This document shows, piece by piece, positions 26,900 through 36,567 of a stretch of DNA of 64,000 nucleotides. Within the stretch, counting starts at the first letter, position 1. Each line of letters starts with the position of its first letter. Source of the stretch: JASGCP01 sp965263285 (lineage in GTDB: Bacteria > Bacteroidota > Bacteroidia > Chitinophagales > Chitinophagaceae). Where the stretch lies: positions 1,302,001 to 1,366,000 of the forward strand of contig CBDHHD010000016.1 of assembly GCA_965263285.1 (NCBI GenBank), in the 5' to 3' direction. A model generated the notes under the pieces. That model worked only from the letters and a program-made list of their open reading frames with translations, ran no database searches and was not told the DNA's origin. The translations under genes and the position numbers were made by a program.

Positions 26900-28207
26900 C
26901 TATTTTCTTTTAAAAAATATTCGCACAGGAACCCCTTTAAATAGAAAATGCTTTCTTAACTGATTTTCTAAAAAGTTTCTATACGATTGAGGGACATCAT
27001 TAGGAAAATTTGTAAAAAAACAGAATGCTGGTAGGGAGGCATTTACTTGTGTAATATATTTAATTTTAATACTATGCCCCCTTACCATGGGAGCATTAGA
27101 TTGCTCAATTACTTTTAACATCATATCATTTAATTGTGATGTAGATATTCGTTTGGTTTTATTCTCATATACTTGTAATGCTACCTCTATAGATTTAAAA
27201 ATACGCGTTTTATCTTTTACCGATACAAATAAAATAGGTATATCTTTTAAAGGAGCAATCTTATGTAGGATTACTTCTTCATATTCTTTTGCTGTTTTTG
27301 TATTTTTATCTATTAAATCCCATTTGTTAATTAGCAACACAATCCCCTTACCTTTACGAACCGCCAAGCTAAAAATACTAAGATCTTGTTGGGTAATACC
27401 TTTAGTAGCATCAATTAATAACAAACATATATCAGACTCTTCAATGGCTTTTACAGCACGAATGATAGCATAAAATTCTACATTCTCTTTCTCTTTATTT
27501 TTTTTTCTTATTCCTGCAGTATCTATTAATAAAAATTCTTTCTGAAAGAGATTATAATATGTATGAATAGGATCTCGAGTAGTTCCCGGTTCTGCATTTA
27601 CAATAACTCTTTCTTCGCCTACTAATATGTTTAACAAAGATGATTTACCGGCATTTGGCTGGCCAATAATTGCTATTTTCGGTATTGTTTTTTCTTCTTC
27701 TTTGACTTTTTGCTCAGGGATATCTTTTACTAAAGCATCTAAAATTTCTCCTGTGCCACTACCATTAATACTACTTAATGGATATAGTGTTTCAACTCCT
27801 AAGCTATAAAACTCCTGACTTTGATCTAATCTCTCATGATTGTCTACTTTATTTACTACTACAAAAATAGGCTTAGGTATAGTATGCAATAATCTCATAA
27901 TCTCTTCTTCTAAAGGAGTAACGCCATCTTTTGCATCTACCATAAATATAATCGCATGTGCTTCTTCCATTGCAATATGCACTTGTCGCCTAATTTCTTT
28001 ATCAAATCCCTCTTCGCTGTCTAAAACAAGCCCCCCTGTATCAATTAAAAAAAAAGATTTTCCATTCCATTCACATTCTCCATATTGTCGATCTCTTGTT
28101 ACGCCAGGTTCGTCATCTACAATTGCCCTTCGCTCACTCATCATGCGATTAAAAAAAGTACTTTTCCCTACATTTGGACGACCCACAATAGCAATAGTAT
28201 ATGACAT
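26900..28207 (-). CDS. der: Ribosome-assembly GTPase Der (EngA)
   Basis: Double-GTPase factor for 50S assembly, 435 residues. First G domain: GRPNVGKSTF, PGVTRDR, DTGGL, NKVD. Second: GQPNAGKSSL, PGTTRDP, DTAGI, NKWD. A C-terminal KH-like domain ends FKGVPVRIFFKRK. Start set at ATG 28207 (MSYTIAIVGRP); the frame to 28240 overlaps the -7 box at 28217-28224. GQPNAGKS differs slightly from the usual GRPNVGKS but keeps the P-loop. Confidence 0.97.
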   Translation of the reverse strand: MSYTIAIVGRPNVGKSTFFNRMMSERRAIVDDEPGVTRDRQYGECEWNGKSFFLIDTGGLVLDSEEGFDKEIRRQVHIAMEEAHAIIFMVDAKDGVTPLEEEIMRLLHTIPKPIFVVVNKVDNHERLDQSQEFYSLGVETLYPLSSINGSGTGEILDALVKDIPEQKVKEEEKTIPKIAIIGQPNAGKSSLLNILVGEERVIVNAEPGTTRDPIHTYYNLFQKEFLLIDTAGIRKKNKEKENVEFYAIIRAVKAIEESDICLLLIDATKGITQQDLSIFSLAVRKGKGIVLLINKWDLIDKNTKTAKEYEEVILHKIAPLKDIPILFVSVKDKTRIFKSIEVALQVYENKTKRISTSQLNDMMLKVIEQSNAPMVRGHSIKIKYITQVNASLPAFCFFTNFPNDVPQSYRNFLENQLRKHFLFKGVPVRIFFKRK

Positions 28208-28216
28208 AATTAAATG

Positions 28217-28224
28217 CAAAGATA
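28217..28224 (-). promoter_or_regulatory. -7 promoter box (TATCTTTG) for der
   Basis: The minus strand reads TATCTTTG ten nt before the der ATG, implying an almost leaderless mRNA. It fixes the start codon. Confidence 0.6.
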
Positions 28225-28261
28225 CATATATTCGTATCACTTTACCTCGCTTAATTATATT

Positions 28262-28300
28262 TGGCTACATTTTTTTTTGATGTGCTGGAAGATTATTTGT
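28262..28300. repeat. Dispersed GAGGTGCT-type repeat end
   Basis: GGCTACATTTTTTTTTGATG and TGCTGG match the end of the dispersed repeat (compare GGCTACATCTTTTTTTGAGG at 18229). Only the end is kept, abutting an IS481. Confidence 0.55.
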
Positions 28301-28315
28301 TTTTTTGTAATTACT

Positions 28316-29008
28316 TGTCATGTTTCACAACGTTGTTGATGAAAATTGACTGTTTCTACATGCGAATTTAGGAGTTTATTTTTAAATTCTGAAGGAGTTT
28401 GTAAAAATATTTCAGGCTTTAGTTGGTACCACTTTTCTAGCGCTTCAAAAGGTGTTTTTACATTTAGTTCTTTTCTTAAAGAAACATGTCGTCTGTGAAG
28501 ATTATAGAAAATCATAAATTTACCTAAATCTTTTTCTACATCTATTCTATCATTATACTCATACCTTAAGATAGTATTTTTTTAATTGTTCCATTTACTC
28601 TTTCTACCATACCATTCGTTTTTGGTGTAGATGGTTGAGTACACCTGTGTTTAATATTGTTTTCTTTGCACTTAATGTCAAGTAAAGAAGGGGTAGACCG
28701 AAAATTGCCTTTTTTGTTTTTCATAAGTCGATTGGTAAACTCAAGGCCATTATCTGTTAAGATATGCGTAATAGCAAAAGGGAAAAAACGCATACATTCC
28801 TCAAAAAAAAGATCTGTATTTTGAGTTGTTTTATTGTCATATACTTTATAATACAATATTCTTGTAGCTCTATCTATAGCTACATATAGATAAGAACCTA
28901 CTTTATTAAATTTTGGCATATAAGTTACATCGAAATGAAGATATCCTAGCTCGTATGCTTTAAACTTCTTAGCTTTTTCTTTTTCTGCTATGGGCACTAT
29001 ATTTATAT
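28316..29008 (-). mobile_element. IS481 3' part, truncated
   Basis: Left end TGTCATGTTTCACAACG at 28316; the transposase core from about 28380 to 28997 (PIAEKEKAKKFKAYELGYLHFD, DNGLEFTNR) runs without the HTH half. A shortened T-run near 28580 shifts the frame after NGTIKKI. It is cut at 29008 by an ISL3-A end palindrome. Confidence 0.88.
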
Positions 29009-29032
29009 GGCATAACTAAATTTAGTTGTGCC
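29009..29032. repeat. ISL3-A end palindrome
   Basis: GGCATAACTAAA joined to TTTAGTTGTGCC forms a near-perfect palindrome of the ISL3-A end, followed by AATCTTTT, the same 8 bases that serve as target duplication at 18737. It is probably the scar of a lost ISL3-A or MITE. Confidence 0.6.
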
Positions 29033-29090
29033 AATCTTTTTGAGTAGTTGCTATTTGTTATTGAGTTGATCGAAAAATTAAAGTATCATA

Positions 29091-31883
29091 TTATAGGAAC
29101 TTTGCAGTAATGCTTTTTGATACTTTTTTAATGTCAGCAATAGGTCCTTGAAACACAGCTTCCCCACCTTCTATGCCTGCTTCTGGTCCAATATCAATAA
29201 TATAATCTGCTTGCTTAATGACATCTATATTATGCTCTATAATACAAACGGTATTTCCTTTGTTTATTAATGAATGGATAATTTTCATAAACATATCAAT
29301 ATCTTGGAAATGAAGTCCTGTTGTAGGTTCGTCAAATATATAAAATGATTTGCCTGTATCTCGTTTTGTTAATTCAGTAGCAAGTTTGATGCGTTGTGCT
29401 TCCCCTCCACTGAATGAAACAGCCGATTGTCCTAATTGAATATAACCTAAACCTACTTCGTCTAAAACTTTTATTTTACGGTATAGGTGTGGAATGGGTT
29501 GAAAAAATATACTTGCTTCTTCTACTGTCATATTTAATATATCGCTGATAGATTTTCCTTTGTAATGAATATCTAGTGTTTCTTTGTTATATCGCTTACC
29601 TAAACATTTTTCACAAGTAACAAATACATCAGGTAGGAATTCCATTTTTATTGTTCGTAGCCCTCCGCCTTCGCAGTGTTCACATCTGCCTGATTCTACA
29701 TTAAATGAAAAACGACCTTGTTGGTATCCGCGTACTTTAGACTCAGGTAAAGAAGCATACAACTGGCGAATGTCGGTAAAAAAACCACAATAAGTAGCGG
29801 GATTACTACGAGGAGTTCTACCAATAGGAGATTGGTCTACGGCGATCATTCTATCAATATATTCTAATCCTTCTATTTTTTCGTAGGGTAATGGATTAAT
29901 AGAAAAGCCATATATGTGATTGTGTAAGATAGGATATAAAGTGTCATTAACCAGTGTTGATTTACCACTCCCACTTACACCTGTTACAATGATGAGTGTA
30001 CCTAGGGGTAATGATACATCTATATTTTTTAAATTATTACCTCTTGCTCCATATAATTTAATATAGTTTCCATTTCCTTTTCTATGATAAGATGATGAAG
30101 GTGTAATTGATTGATTAAGATATCCTGCAGTGGTTGTTTTAAGTGTAATAAATTTTTTAGGTGTAGTTGCTGCTATTACCTCTCCTCCATATTTTCCTGC
30201 ACGAGGACCGATGTCTATAAGATAATCAGATTGTAACATCATATCTCTATCATGTTCTACTACTAAAATAGAATTTCCTCTATCTCTTAAAGTTTTTAAT
30301 GAACGAATAAGCCGATTATTATCTCTTTGATGTAACCCAATACTTGGCTCATCTAATATATATAAAATGCCTTGTAAATGAGAGCCTATTTGTGTAGCTA
30401 GTCGTGTTCGTTGTGTTTCCCCACCACTAAGTGTTTTAGTAGATCGATGTAAGTGCAAATAACCTAATCCTACTTCAACTAGAAAATGTAACCTTTCTTC
30501 TAATTCTTTTAATAAGTCTTTTGCAATCACTTTTTGTTTATGGGTTAAGATGGTATTGAGTGATTGAACCCAGATGAGCAAATTAGATAAGGTCATCATG
30601 CATATGTCTCCAATATCTTTATTGTCAATTTTAAAACAAAGACTTTCTTTTTTTAATCTTATGCCTTTGCAAGTTTCACAAGGGGATAGTTCAATAAATT
30701 GTTCTGCCCATTGTTTCATACGATCATTACTTGTATTAGGGTGTTGATATATGTGTAAAATGTATGATGCAATCCCTTGATAGGTTTTTATTTCAGGATC
30801 GTATTCTTCTTCATTTGCATAGAGTAATAGATGCAGTTGCTCTTGACTAAGGAGGTTAATAGGCCAATGAAGAGGAATGTGATGCTTTAACGCGTAACAT
30901 TCTAATTTATTATATTGTATAGAATTTTTCTTTTCTCCTATGGGGATGATTCCACCCCCATGAACAGATAATTGAGGGTTAGGAATTATTTTTTTTATAT
31001 TTAATGTATATTGTTCTCCTATCCCTTTGCAATGTGGGCAAGCGCCAAAAGGAGAATTAAAAGAAAAGGTATTGGGGGAAGGCTCTTCATAGCTTAAGCC
31101 TGTATCACTACACATTAGTGAAGTGCTAAAAGGAATCATTTCTTGTTTCTTATTAGCAACAGGAATGATAAATAAAAGTTGCTCTCCTATGGTTAATGCT
31201 TTTTTAATAGATGCACTAATGCGGTCTACATGGATAGGATCAATGGTAATGCGATCAATGATTAATTCTATATTATGTATTTTATATCGGTCTACCTGCA
31301 TGTCTTTTACAAGATCGGTTATTTCATTATCTATTCTAATTTTTGTATAGCCCTTTTTTAGTTGATCGGAAAAAAGTTCCTTGTAGTGACCTTTTCGTCC
31401 TCGCACTAATGGCGATAGTATCATGACTTGTTGTTTGCTAAAATTTTTCATTACTGTTTGTAGCAGGGCTTCTTCAGAAAATTTAATCATTTTTTTTCCT
31501 GTATGTAAGCTAAATGCGTCAGCGGTTCTTGCGTAGAGTAATCTTAAAAAATCAAATATTTCCGTAACTGTTCCTACTGTAGATCGAGGATTATAATTGG
31601 TTGTTTTTTGTTCAATAGAAATAACAGGAGATAACCCATCTATTTTTTCAACTTTGGGGCGTTCTATTTGCCCAATAAATTGATGAGCATAAGATCCAAA
31701 GCTTTCTATATATCTTCTTTGTCCTTCTTGAAAAAGGGTGTCAAAAGCAATGGATGATTTACCACTACCACTAACCCCTGTGATAACTACTAATTGATTT
31801 TTAGGAATAGATAAAGAGATATCTTTTAAATTATTTTCTTTAGCTCCTTGTATTATAATATGAGAAGAAATAGTAGTTGTCAT
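29091..31883 (-). CDS. uvrA: Excinuclease ABC subunit A
   Basis: Damage-recognition ATPase of nucleotide excision repair, 930 residues (normal length). Two ABC ATPase halves: Walker A GVSGSGKSS at residues 36-44 and again GVSGSGKSTL near 635; signatures TLSGGETQRTRLA and FSGGEAQRIKLA. Zinc-finger Cys pairs occur in CPHCKGIGEQ with CETCKG, and in CEHCEGGG with CEKCLGKRY. It starts 5 nt after the stop of the PpiC-type gene, so the two are probably cotranscribed. Confidence 0.98.
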   Translation of the reverse strand: MTTTISSHIIIQGAKENNLKDISLSIPKNQLVVITGVSGSGKSSIAFDTLFQEGQRRYIESFGSYAHQFIGQIERPKVEKIDGLSPVISIEQKTTNYNPRSTVGTVTEIFDFLRLLYARTADAFSLHTGKKMIKFSEEALLQTVMKNFSKQQVMILSPLVRGRKGHYKELFSDQLKKGYTKIRIDNEITDLVKDMQVDRYKIHNIELIIDRITIDPIHVDRISASIKKALTIGEQLLFIIPVANKKQEMIPFSTSLMCSDTGLSYEEPSPNTFSFNSPFGACPHCKGIGEQYTLNIKKIIPNPQLSVHGGGIIPIGEKKNSIQYNKLECYALKHHIPLHWPINLLSQEQLHLLLYANEEEYDPEIKTYQGIASYILHIYQHPNTSNDRMKQWAEQFIELSPCETCKGIRLKKESLCFKIDNKDIGDICMMTLSNLLIWVQSLNTILTHKQKVIAKDLLKELEERLHFLVEVGLGYLHLHRSTKTLSGGETQRTRLATQIGSHLQGILYILDEPSIGLHQRDNNRLIRSLKTLRDRGNSILVVEHDRDMMLQSDYLIDIGPRAGKYGGEVIAATTPKKFITLKTTTAGYLNQSITPSSSYHRKGNGNYIKLYGARGNNLKNIDVSLPLGTLIIVTGVSGSGKSTLVNDTLYPILHNHIYGFSINPLPYEKIEGLEYIDRMIAVDQSPIGRTPRSNPATYCGFFTDIRQLYASLPESKVRGYQQGRFSFNVESGRCEHCEGGGLRTIKMEFLPDVFVTCEKCLGKRYNKETLDIHYKGKSISDILNMTVEEASIFFQPIPHLYRKIKVLDEVGLGYIQLGQSAVSFSGGEAQRIKLATELTKRDTGKSFYIFDEPTTGLHFQDIDMFMKIIHSLINKGNTVCIIEHNIDVIKQADYIIDIGPEAGIEGGEAVFQGPIADIKKVSKSITAKFL

Positions 31884-31888
31884 GCTAT

Positions 31889-33583
31889 TTAATTTGTGTC
31901 AGTGGTTTTTATTTTTTGTATTTCATCCCATACATTTTCGCGTATATGAATAGGATATTTTTTTTGTAAGGTATTTATCCATTCCATTTCCCACTCTTCT
32001 TGTAGGTTGTTTGCCACTTGATTTTTTATTTGATCAAATGGAAGGATAGTGCCATTTATAGCTGTATATTTTTGCTGATGTGCATAATAAAAATTTAATA
32101 TATTTTGTTGGGTAGGTATATGTATGGCTTGCCATTTTTTTGTAAGCATAAATACAAGTGTAGCATTATAATATTCGGTTGTTATTTTTTTTATAGTAGG
32201 GTTTACTATAAACATCGCTATTCGATAGTAATCTGTTACCATTGATTCAACAAACTGATTAATAAGTGTAGGATATAATAATAATGTTCCTTTCAATGAT
32301 ATATCATTTCGATGCAACAAGTATAATCCTAAATTGGTAAAATAGTATTTTTGATTTCGCCCAATAGAAAAAAGAATAGTGGATTGATAAACAAGACTGG
32401 TGTCTTTCCATATATGTCGTTTAATGGTAAAAACAGTATCTAAATAGTTAATGATTTGTCCTATGGAATATTTGCCTGGTTTAAAATTACATTGTTGCTT
32501 CCAAGTATTTATTTCATATTGATGCATATCATTAAAACGATTATTTTTTTGCATTTTATCGATGAGTATAGATTTCCAAGTAACTGTATCTTTTAATGGG
32601 CAAAATTGTATTAATTTAATAATATGATAGCCAAATGAGGTTGCAATGGGAACATACACTTTTTCAGGTTGATTCATTTGTAATAGTAGCTCTTCAAAAT
32701 GAGGATTATACATTCCAATGGCAAAATTATTTATTACACCATTATGTTGATAGGTATGAACATCATCACTATATTTTTTTACAGCATCTTCAAATGATAT
32801 GGTATGATGCATAATTGATGTATAGATATTATTTGCTTTTTGCGCTATACTGTCTCTCTTTTCTACAGATGCATTCGGTGTAAAGCTAATTAGAATTTGT
32901 GCAAATTGTTGCAGGGCATTTACTTTTCGACTATGTATAACTTTAAAAATATGATACCCAATAGAAGAATGATAGGGCATACTATATTGTCCAACAGGCG
33001 TGTTGTATAGTAAGGCCTCTATAGGATAAGAGAATGTAAATACCCCTATATATCCTAAATATCCTTTTTGATTTACAATATTTACATCGTTGCTATATTT
33101 TTCTACCACTGATTGGAAGTCTGCTCCTTGTTGTATTTCATGATATGCTTTCATGATTGTTGTATAGCCGTATGTTGTATCTCCATCGGGCAATACATGT
33201 ACATAAATTTCTTCTATTTCTAAGTCTTTTAAGCTATGCTGATAGGTTGTTTCAATATAGCTTGCTTGTTGATTGTTTTCATTAAGATATTGTTGTGCTA
33301 CTTGATATTTAAAATTGTCAATAGTAGATTTAAAATCATTTGTTTGGTTTAATTGTTGTGTATAGGCATCTAATAATTTTAGTCTGAATGCAATATATTT
33401 TGGAAGAAAAGATGATATCGATTCGTGAAAATGGAGCCCACTAATACCAGATTGTTCATTGTTATATGCCGATAAGAATGTTTGTTCACTAACAGAGTCT
33501 TTTCCAATGGTAAATAATGTTTGCCCCCATAAATAATGGTAAGAAGTTAGAAATAAAAATGTTAAAAAAAGATATTTGTTCAT
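31889..33583 (-). CDS. Periplasmic parvulin-type peptidyl-prolyl isomerase
   Basis: A 564-residue secreted protein (signal YLFLTFLFLTSYHYLWGQ). Two rotamase (parvulin) domains lie at about residues 110-215 and 225-325, each ending in the SIGYHIFKVIH / SFGYHIIKLIQ motif and carrying ADFQSVVEKYSND or ISFEDAVKKYSDD. The C-terminal half has no recognised motif. This layout is the SurA/PpiC-like outer membrane protein chaperone form common in Bacteroidota. A -7 box TATATTTG is at 33612-33619. Confidence 0.9.
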   Translation of the reverse strand: MNKYLFLTFLFLTSYHYLWGQTLFTIGKDSVSEQTFLSAYNNEQSGISGLHFHESISSFLPKYIAFRLKLLDAYTQQLNQTNDFKSTIDNFKYQVAQQYLNENNQQASYIETTYQHSLKDLEIEEIYVHVLPDGDTTYGYTTIMKAYHEIQQGADFQSVVEKYSNDVNIVNQKGYLGYIGVFTFSYPIEALLYNTPVGQYSMPYHSSIGYHIFKVIHSRKVNALQQFAQILISFTPNASVEKRDSIAQKANNIYTSIMHHTISFEDAVKKYSDDVHTYQHNGVINNFAIGMYNPHFEELLLQMNQPEKVYVPIATSFGYHIIKLIQFCPLKDTVTWKSILIDKMQKNNRFNDMHQYEINTWKQQCNFKPGKYSIGQIINYLDTVFTIKRHIWKDTSLVYQSTILFSIGRNQKYYFTNLGLYLLHRNDISLKGTLLLYPTLINQFVESMVTDYYRIAMFIVNPTIKKITTEYYNATLVFMLTKKWQAIHIPTQQNILNFYYAHQQKYTAINGTILPFDQIKNQVANNLQEEWEMEWINTLQKKYPIHIRENVWDEIQKIKTTDTN

Positions 33584-33611
33584 AATATATATCTTGTCTC
33601 TAATAATTTTA

Positions 33612-33619
33612 CAAATATA
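33612..33619 (-). promoter_or_regulatory. -7 promoter box (TATATTTG) for the isomerase-uvrA pair
   Basis: The minus strand reads TATATTTG 29 nt before the isomerase ATG. Confidence 0.5.
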
Positions 33620-33649
33620 GTTTAGAAAGATAAGAATTAGCTTATAAAT

Positions 33650-33840
33650 GGCTAAATCTTTTTTGAGGCGATAGGGAATTTTTATTTTTGCAACTACTTA
33701 TATATATGTTAGTATTCGTTTTGCAACGATCTTTATTTGAGGATAGGCAATGAGAACTTTTATTATTTTTATGCATTATTTATTTTAATAATGAATGCAC
33801 ATTACTTAATCTATTGAATTGTATATCGATGATATTTGAG
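33650..33840. repeat. Dispersed repeat, partial
   Basis: GGCTAAATCTTTTTTGAGG at 33652 begins a copy of the dispersed repeat; TTTTGCAACGATCTTTATTTG and TATTTTAATAATGAATGCAC are decayed versions of its core. The 271-nt gap holds no gene. Confidence 0.65.
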
Positions 33841-33854
33841 TTTTTGAATGTAAG

Positions 33855-34580
33855 TTATCCTCTTTTATTTACTTGTTGATAAGTAACCCATAAAAAAAGA
33901 AAAATAAGAGAAAGAAAATAGATAATATCTTTTAGCTCTACTACTCCTAATTGAATATGATTATAATGGAATTGAATACCTAGCAAAGAAATATAGTAAT
34001 TTAATCCAATATCAAATACGGATAAATTTCCAATGGTATCAAAGCCGATAAAAAAAATAAGACACATTACAATACCAATTAAAAAAGCTATCACCATATT
34101 ATTAGTAAAGCTACTAACGCCCATACATATAGCACTAAAGCAACAGCCTAATAGTAATAGTCCGACATAGCTACCTATTACGCTCCCTATATCTAGTCCC
34201 CCAGTGGTGCTTAGTGCTTGTATGGCAAAAACATATACAATAGTGGGTATAATAGACACAGATACAATGAGTATAATGCCGATAAATTTACCTAGTACTA
34301 ACTTCCAAGAAGAGATAGGGAGTGTTTGTAGAAGTTCAAAAGTACCTGCTTTGTATTCATCTGAAAAACTTCTCATAGCAATAGCAGGAATTAAAAATAA
34401 AAATACCCAAGGAGCTAAAGAAAAAAATTTGTCTAGGCTAGCATATCCATAGTCTAATATGTTTGTATGTGGGAATACAAATAAATATAAGCCATTAAAA
34501 ATCAAAAAAATACTAATGGTTAAGTATCCAATTAAACCACTAAAAAAATGCTGCCATTCTTTTGTGCAAATAGACCACAT
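33855..34580 (-). CDS. gldF: Gliding-type ABC transporter permease GldF
   Basis: A 241-residue inner-membrane permease with about six membrane segments. N-terminal WSICTKEWQHFFSGLIGYLTI and PAIAMRSFSDEYKAGTFELLQTLPIS match GldF, part of the GldAFG transporter linked to gliding motility and type IX secretion organisms. Neither gldG nor gldA is adjacent, so the complex may be encoded elsewhere or be incomplete. Start set at ATG 34580; the longer frame overlaps the -7 box at 34599-34606. Confidence 0.88.
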   Translation of the reverse strand: MWSICTKEWQHFFSGLIGYLTISIFLIFNGLYLFVFPHTNILDYGYASLDKFFSLAPWVFLFLIPAIAMRSFSDEYKAGTFELLQTLPISSWKLVLGKFIGIILIVSVSIIPTIVYVFAIQALSTTGGLDIGSVIGSYVGLLLLGCCFSAICMGVSSFTNNMVIAFLIGIVMCLIFFIGFDTIGNLSVFDIGLNYYISLLGIQFHYNHIQLGVVELKDIIYFLSLIFLFLWVTYQQVNKRG

Positions 34581-34598
34581 ATAAAAATATACAAAAAA

Positions 34599-34606
34599 CA
34601 AAGATA
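34599..34606 (-). promoter_or_regulatory. -7 promoter box (TATCTTTG) for gldF
   Basis: The minus strand reads TATCTTTG 19 nt before the gldF ATG at 34580. It abuts the dispersed repeat at 34614. Confidence 0.6.
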
Positions 34607-34613
34607 CATTCTT

Positions 34614-34775
34614 TTTGGCTAAATCTTTTTTTGAGGTGCTAAGATGTTTTTAATAAATGAAAGTTTTGTAACGCTCTTTATCTGATGGCAGTTCTCATTA
34701 GATACCTTCTGTTCGTTCCAATATTTATATTTATTCGATAATCAATGCACCCAATACCTCAAAAAAAATGTAGCT
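34614..34775. repeat. Dispersed repeat, short copy without hairpin
   Basis: Starts GGCTAAATCTTTTTTTGAGG and ends ATACCTCAAAAAAAATGTAG (inverted ends). The core GTTTTGTAACGCTCTTTATC and ATTCGATAATCAATGCACCC is kept, but the long hairpin of 18370-18592 is missing. It separates divergent gldF and the hexosaminidase. Confidence 0.8.
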
Positions 34776-34813
34776 CTTTTGCAAACAAAAAATAATTTTT
34801 GTCTTTAAATAGT

Positions 34814-34821
34814 TAACTTTG
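34814..34821 (+). promoter_or_regulatory. -7 promoter box (TAACTTTG) for the hexosaminidase operon
   Basis: TAACTTTG lies 27 nt before the ATG at 34849. No -33 box at standard spacing is clear. Confidence 0.55.
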
Positions 34822-34848
34822 CAAATTAAATAATATCATCATTAATCT

Positions 34849-36501
34849 ATGAAGCATATTTTTAAGGAAGCCTCAATAGTTATTCTACTTTATTGTAGCC
34901 CTATATTTATTTTTGCACAACAAGCAAATATATCTATTGTGCCACAACCGATGGATATAACAACAAAAGTAGGATCCTTTATGTTGTCTTCTACAACTAA
35001 TATAGATGGCGTAAAAGCAACTACTCTTGCAAAACAATATTTTCAGCATTATTTATCTCAATACTATGGGTTTACTATAGAAAGCAAAAAGGCAATTGCC
35101 AATATTATTCAATTAGAGATTGTAAAACATTTGCCATCTATTAGTAGTAAGGAGGGGTATACATTAGAAGTAACACCTCAAGTAATACATATAAAAGCTT
35201 TATCTGACACAGGGATATTTTATGGTATTCAGACTTTGATACAATTATTGCCTCCTCAAAAACAGTCTAATAATCAATTGTTAGTTCCTGCAGTAGCAAT
35301 TGTAGACCAGCCTCGCTTTGCTTATAGGGGTATGTCATTAGATGTATCGCGACATTTTTTTGATGTTGATTTTATAAAAAAATATATTGATATATTGGCG
35401 TTGCATAAATTGAATGTTTTTCATTGGCATCTTACTGATGATCAAGGTTGGAGAATAGAAATTAAGAAATATCCTTTATTAACAAAAATAGGAGGATTTA
35501 GAAACGGTACAATTGTTGGTAGTCAGTCTGCAGATAGTAAAAACGATCATATACAATATGGAGGATATTATACACAAGTACAAATTAAAGATGTGATTAA
35601 GTATGCAGCTGATAGATATATTACTGTTGTGCCAGAAATAGAAATGCCTGGTCATGCATCTGCTGCAATTGCTGCATATTCTCAGTTAAGTTGTTTTCCA
35701 GATAGTGCTATGCAAACCCTTGGGTATGCTTGGGCAGGCTCAGTTAAGCCTAAACAAGTGCAACAATTATGGGGGGTGTTTTCAGATATCTTATGTCCAT
35801 CAGATTATACGGTTTCTTTTATGAAGAATGTAATGGATGAGGTATGTAATTTATTTCCTTCTCCTATAATTCATTTGGGGGGTGATGAAGCAGATAAGTC
35901 TTATTGGAAGGGATCGGCATTGTGTCAACGACTTATTAAAGAAAATCATTTAAAAGATGAAGATGAGTTACAAACATATTTTATGGAAAAAATAGAAGAT
36001 CATGTTATTAAAAAACATAAGATAGCATTTGGTTGGGATGAAGTATTGCGAGGTCGTCCACATAGGTCTTTAATGATTATGGCATGGACAGGCGAGGGAA
36101 ATGCTATAAAAGCGGCTAATGAACATTATAATGTAGTGATGTCTTTATCTCCTCTTTATTTTGATCATGCACAAAATAAGCCAGAGGATTCTCTTACCTT
36201 TCCTGCTTATACTCCTATTAATGTAACTTATAATTATGATCCTGTATTAGATAATATAAAATTAGCAAATAGGCATTATATATTGGGAGTAGAGGGAGAG
36301 CTTTGGTCTGAATATATTCCAAATGAAGCAAAGGTAGATTATATGCTCTTACCTAGATTAAGTGCATTGAGCGAAGTGGCATGGACACAAAAAGATAATA
36401 GAAATTATGATCAATTTTGTCAGCGTATGAAAAAAGAGCAAGAACGGTATCAGTTATGGGAAGTGAATTATTCAAAGTCTTTTTTTAATAGTTTGCCATA
36501 A
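34849..36501 (+). CDS. Beta-N-acetylhexosaminidase (GH20)
   Basis: A secreted enzyme of 550 residues (signal VILLYCSPIFIFAQQ) that removes terminal GlcNAc or GalNAc. The N-terminal GH20b domain covers ~25-150; the catalytic barrel starts RFAYRGMSLDVSRHFF, has LHKLNVFHWHLTDDQGWRIE and the catalytic Asp-Glu pair in HLGGDEADKSYW, with Trp-rich MAWTGEG and GVEGELWSEY lining the site. Complete length. It may recycle chitin, host glycans or peptidoglycan sugars. First of a plus-strand run with queA (66-nt gap). Confidence 0.95.
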   Translation: MKHIFKEASIVILLYCSPIFIFAQQANISIVPQPMDITTKVGSFMLSSTTNIDGVKATTLAKQYFQHYLSQYYGFTIESKKAIANIIQLEIVKHLPSISSKEGYTLEVTPQVIHIKALSDTGIFYGIQTLIQLLPPQKQSNNQLLVPAVAIVDQPRFAYRGMSLDVSRHFFDVDFIKKYIDILALHKLNVFHWHLTDDQGWRIEIKKYPLLTKIGGFRNGTIVGSQSADSKNDHIQYGGYYTQVQIKDVIKYAADRYITVVPEIEMPGHASAAIAAYSQLSCFPDSAMQTLGYAWAGSVKPKQVQQLWGVFSDILCPSDYTVSFMKNVMDEVCNLFPSPIIHLGGDEADKSYWKGSALCQRLIKENHLKDEDELQTYFMEKIEDHVIKKHKIAFGWDEVLRGRPHRSLMIMAWTGEGNAIKAANEHYNVVMSLSPLYFDHAQNKPEDSLTFPAYTPINVTYNYDPVLDNIKLANRHYILGVEGELWSEYIPNEAKVDYMLLPRLSALSEVAWTQKDNRNYDQFCQRMKKEQERYQLWEVNYSKSFFNSLP

Positions 36502-36567
36502 GATAGATATTGATAGTATGCTTATAAATATTTTAGTAGTTATTGTATATAAATAATTAAATTTTAT

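Noticed and set aside
26900..28280. Open frames opposite der on the plus strand
   Set aside because: They mirror a well-conserved GTPase gene, lack any recognisable motif and have no promoter of their own.
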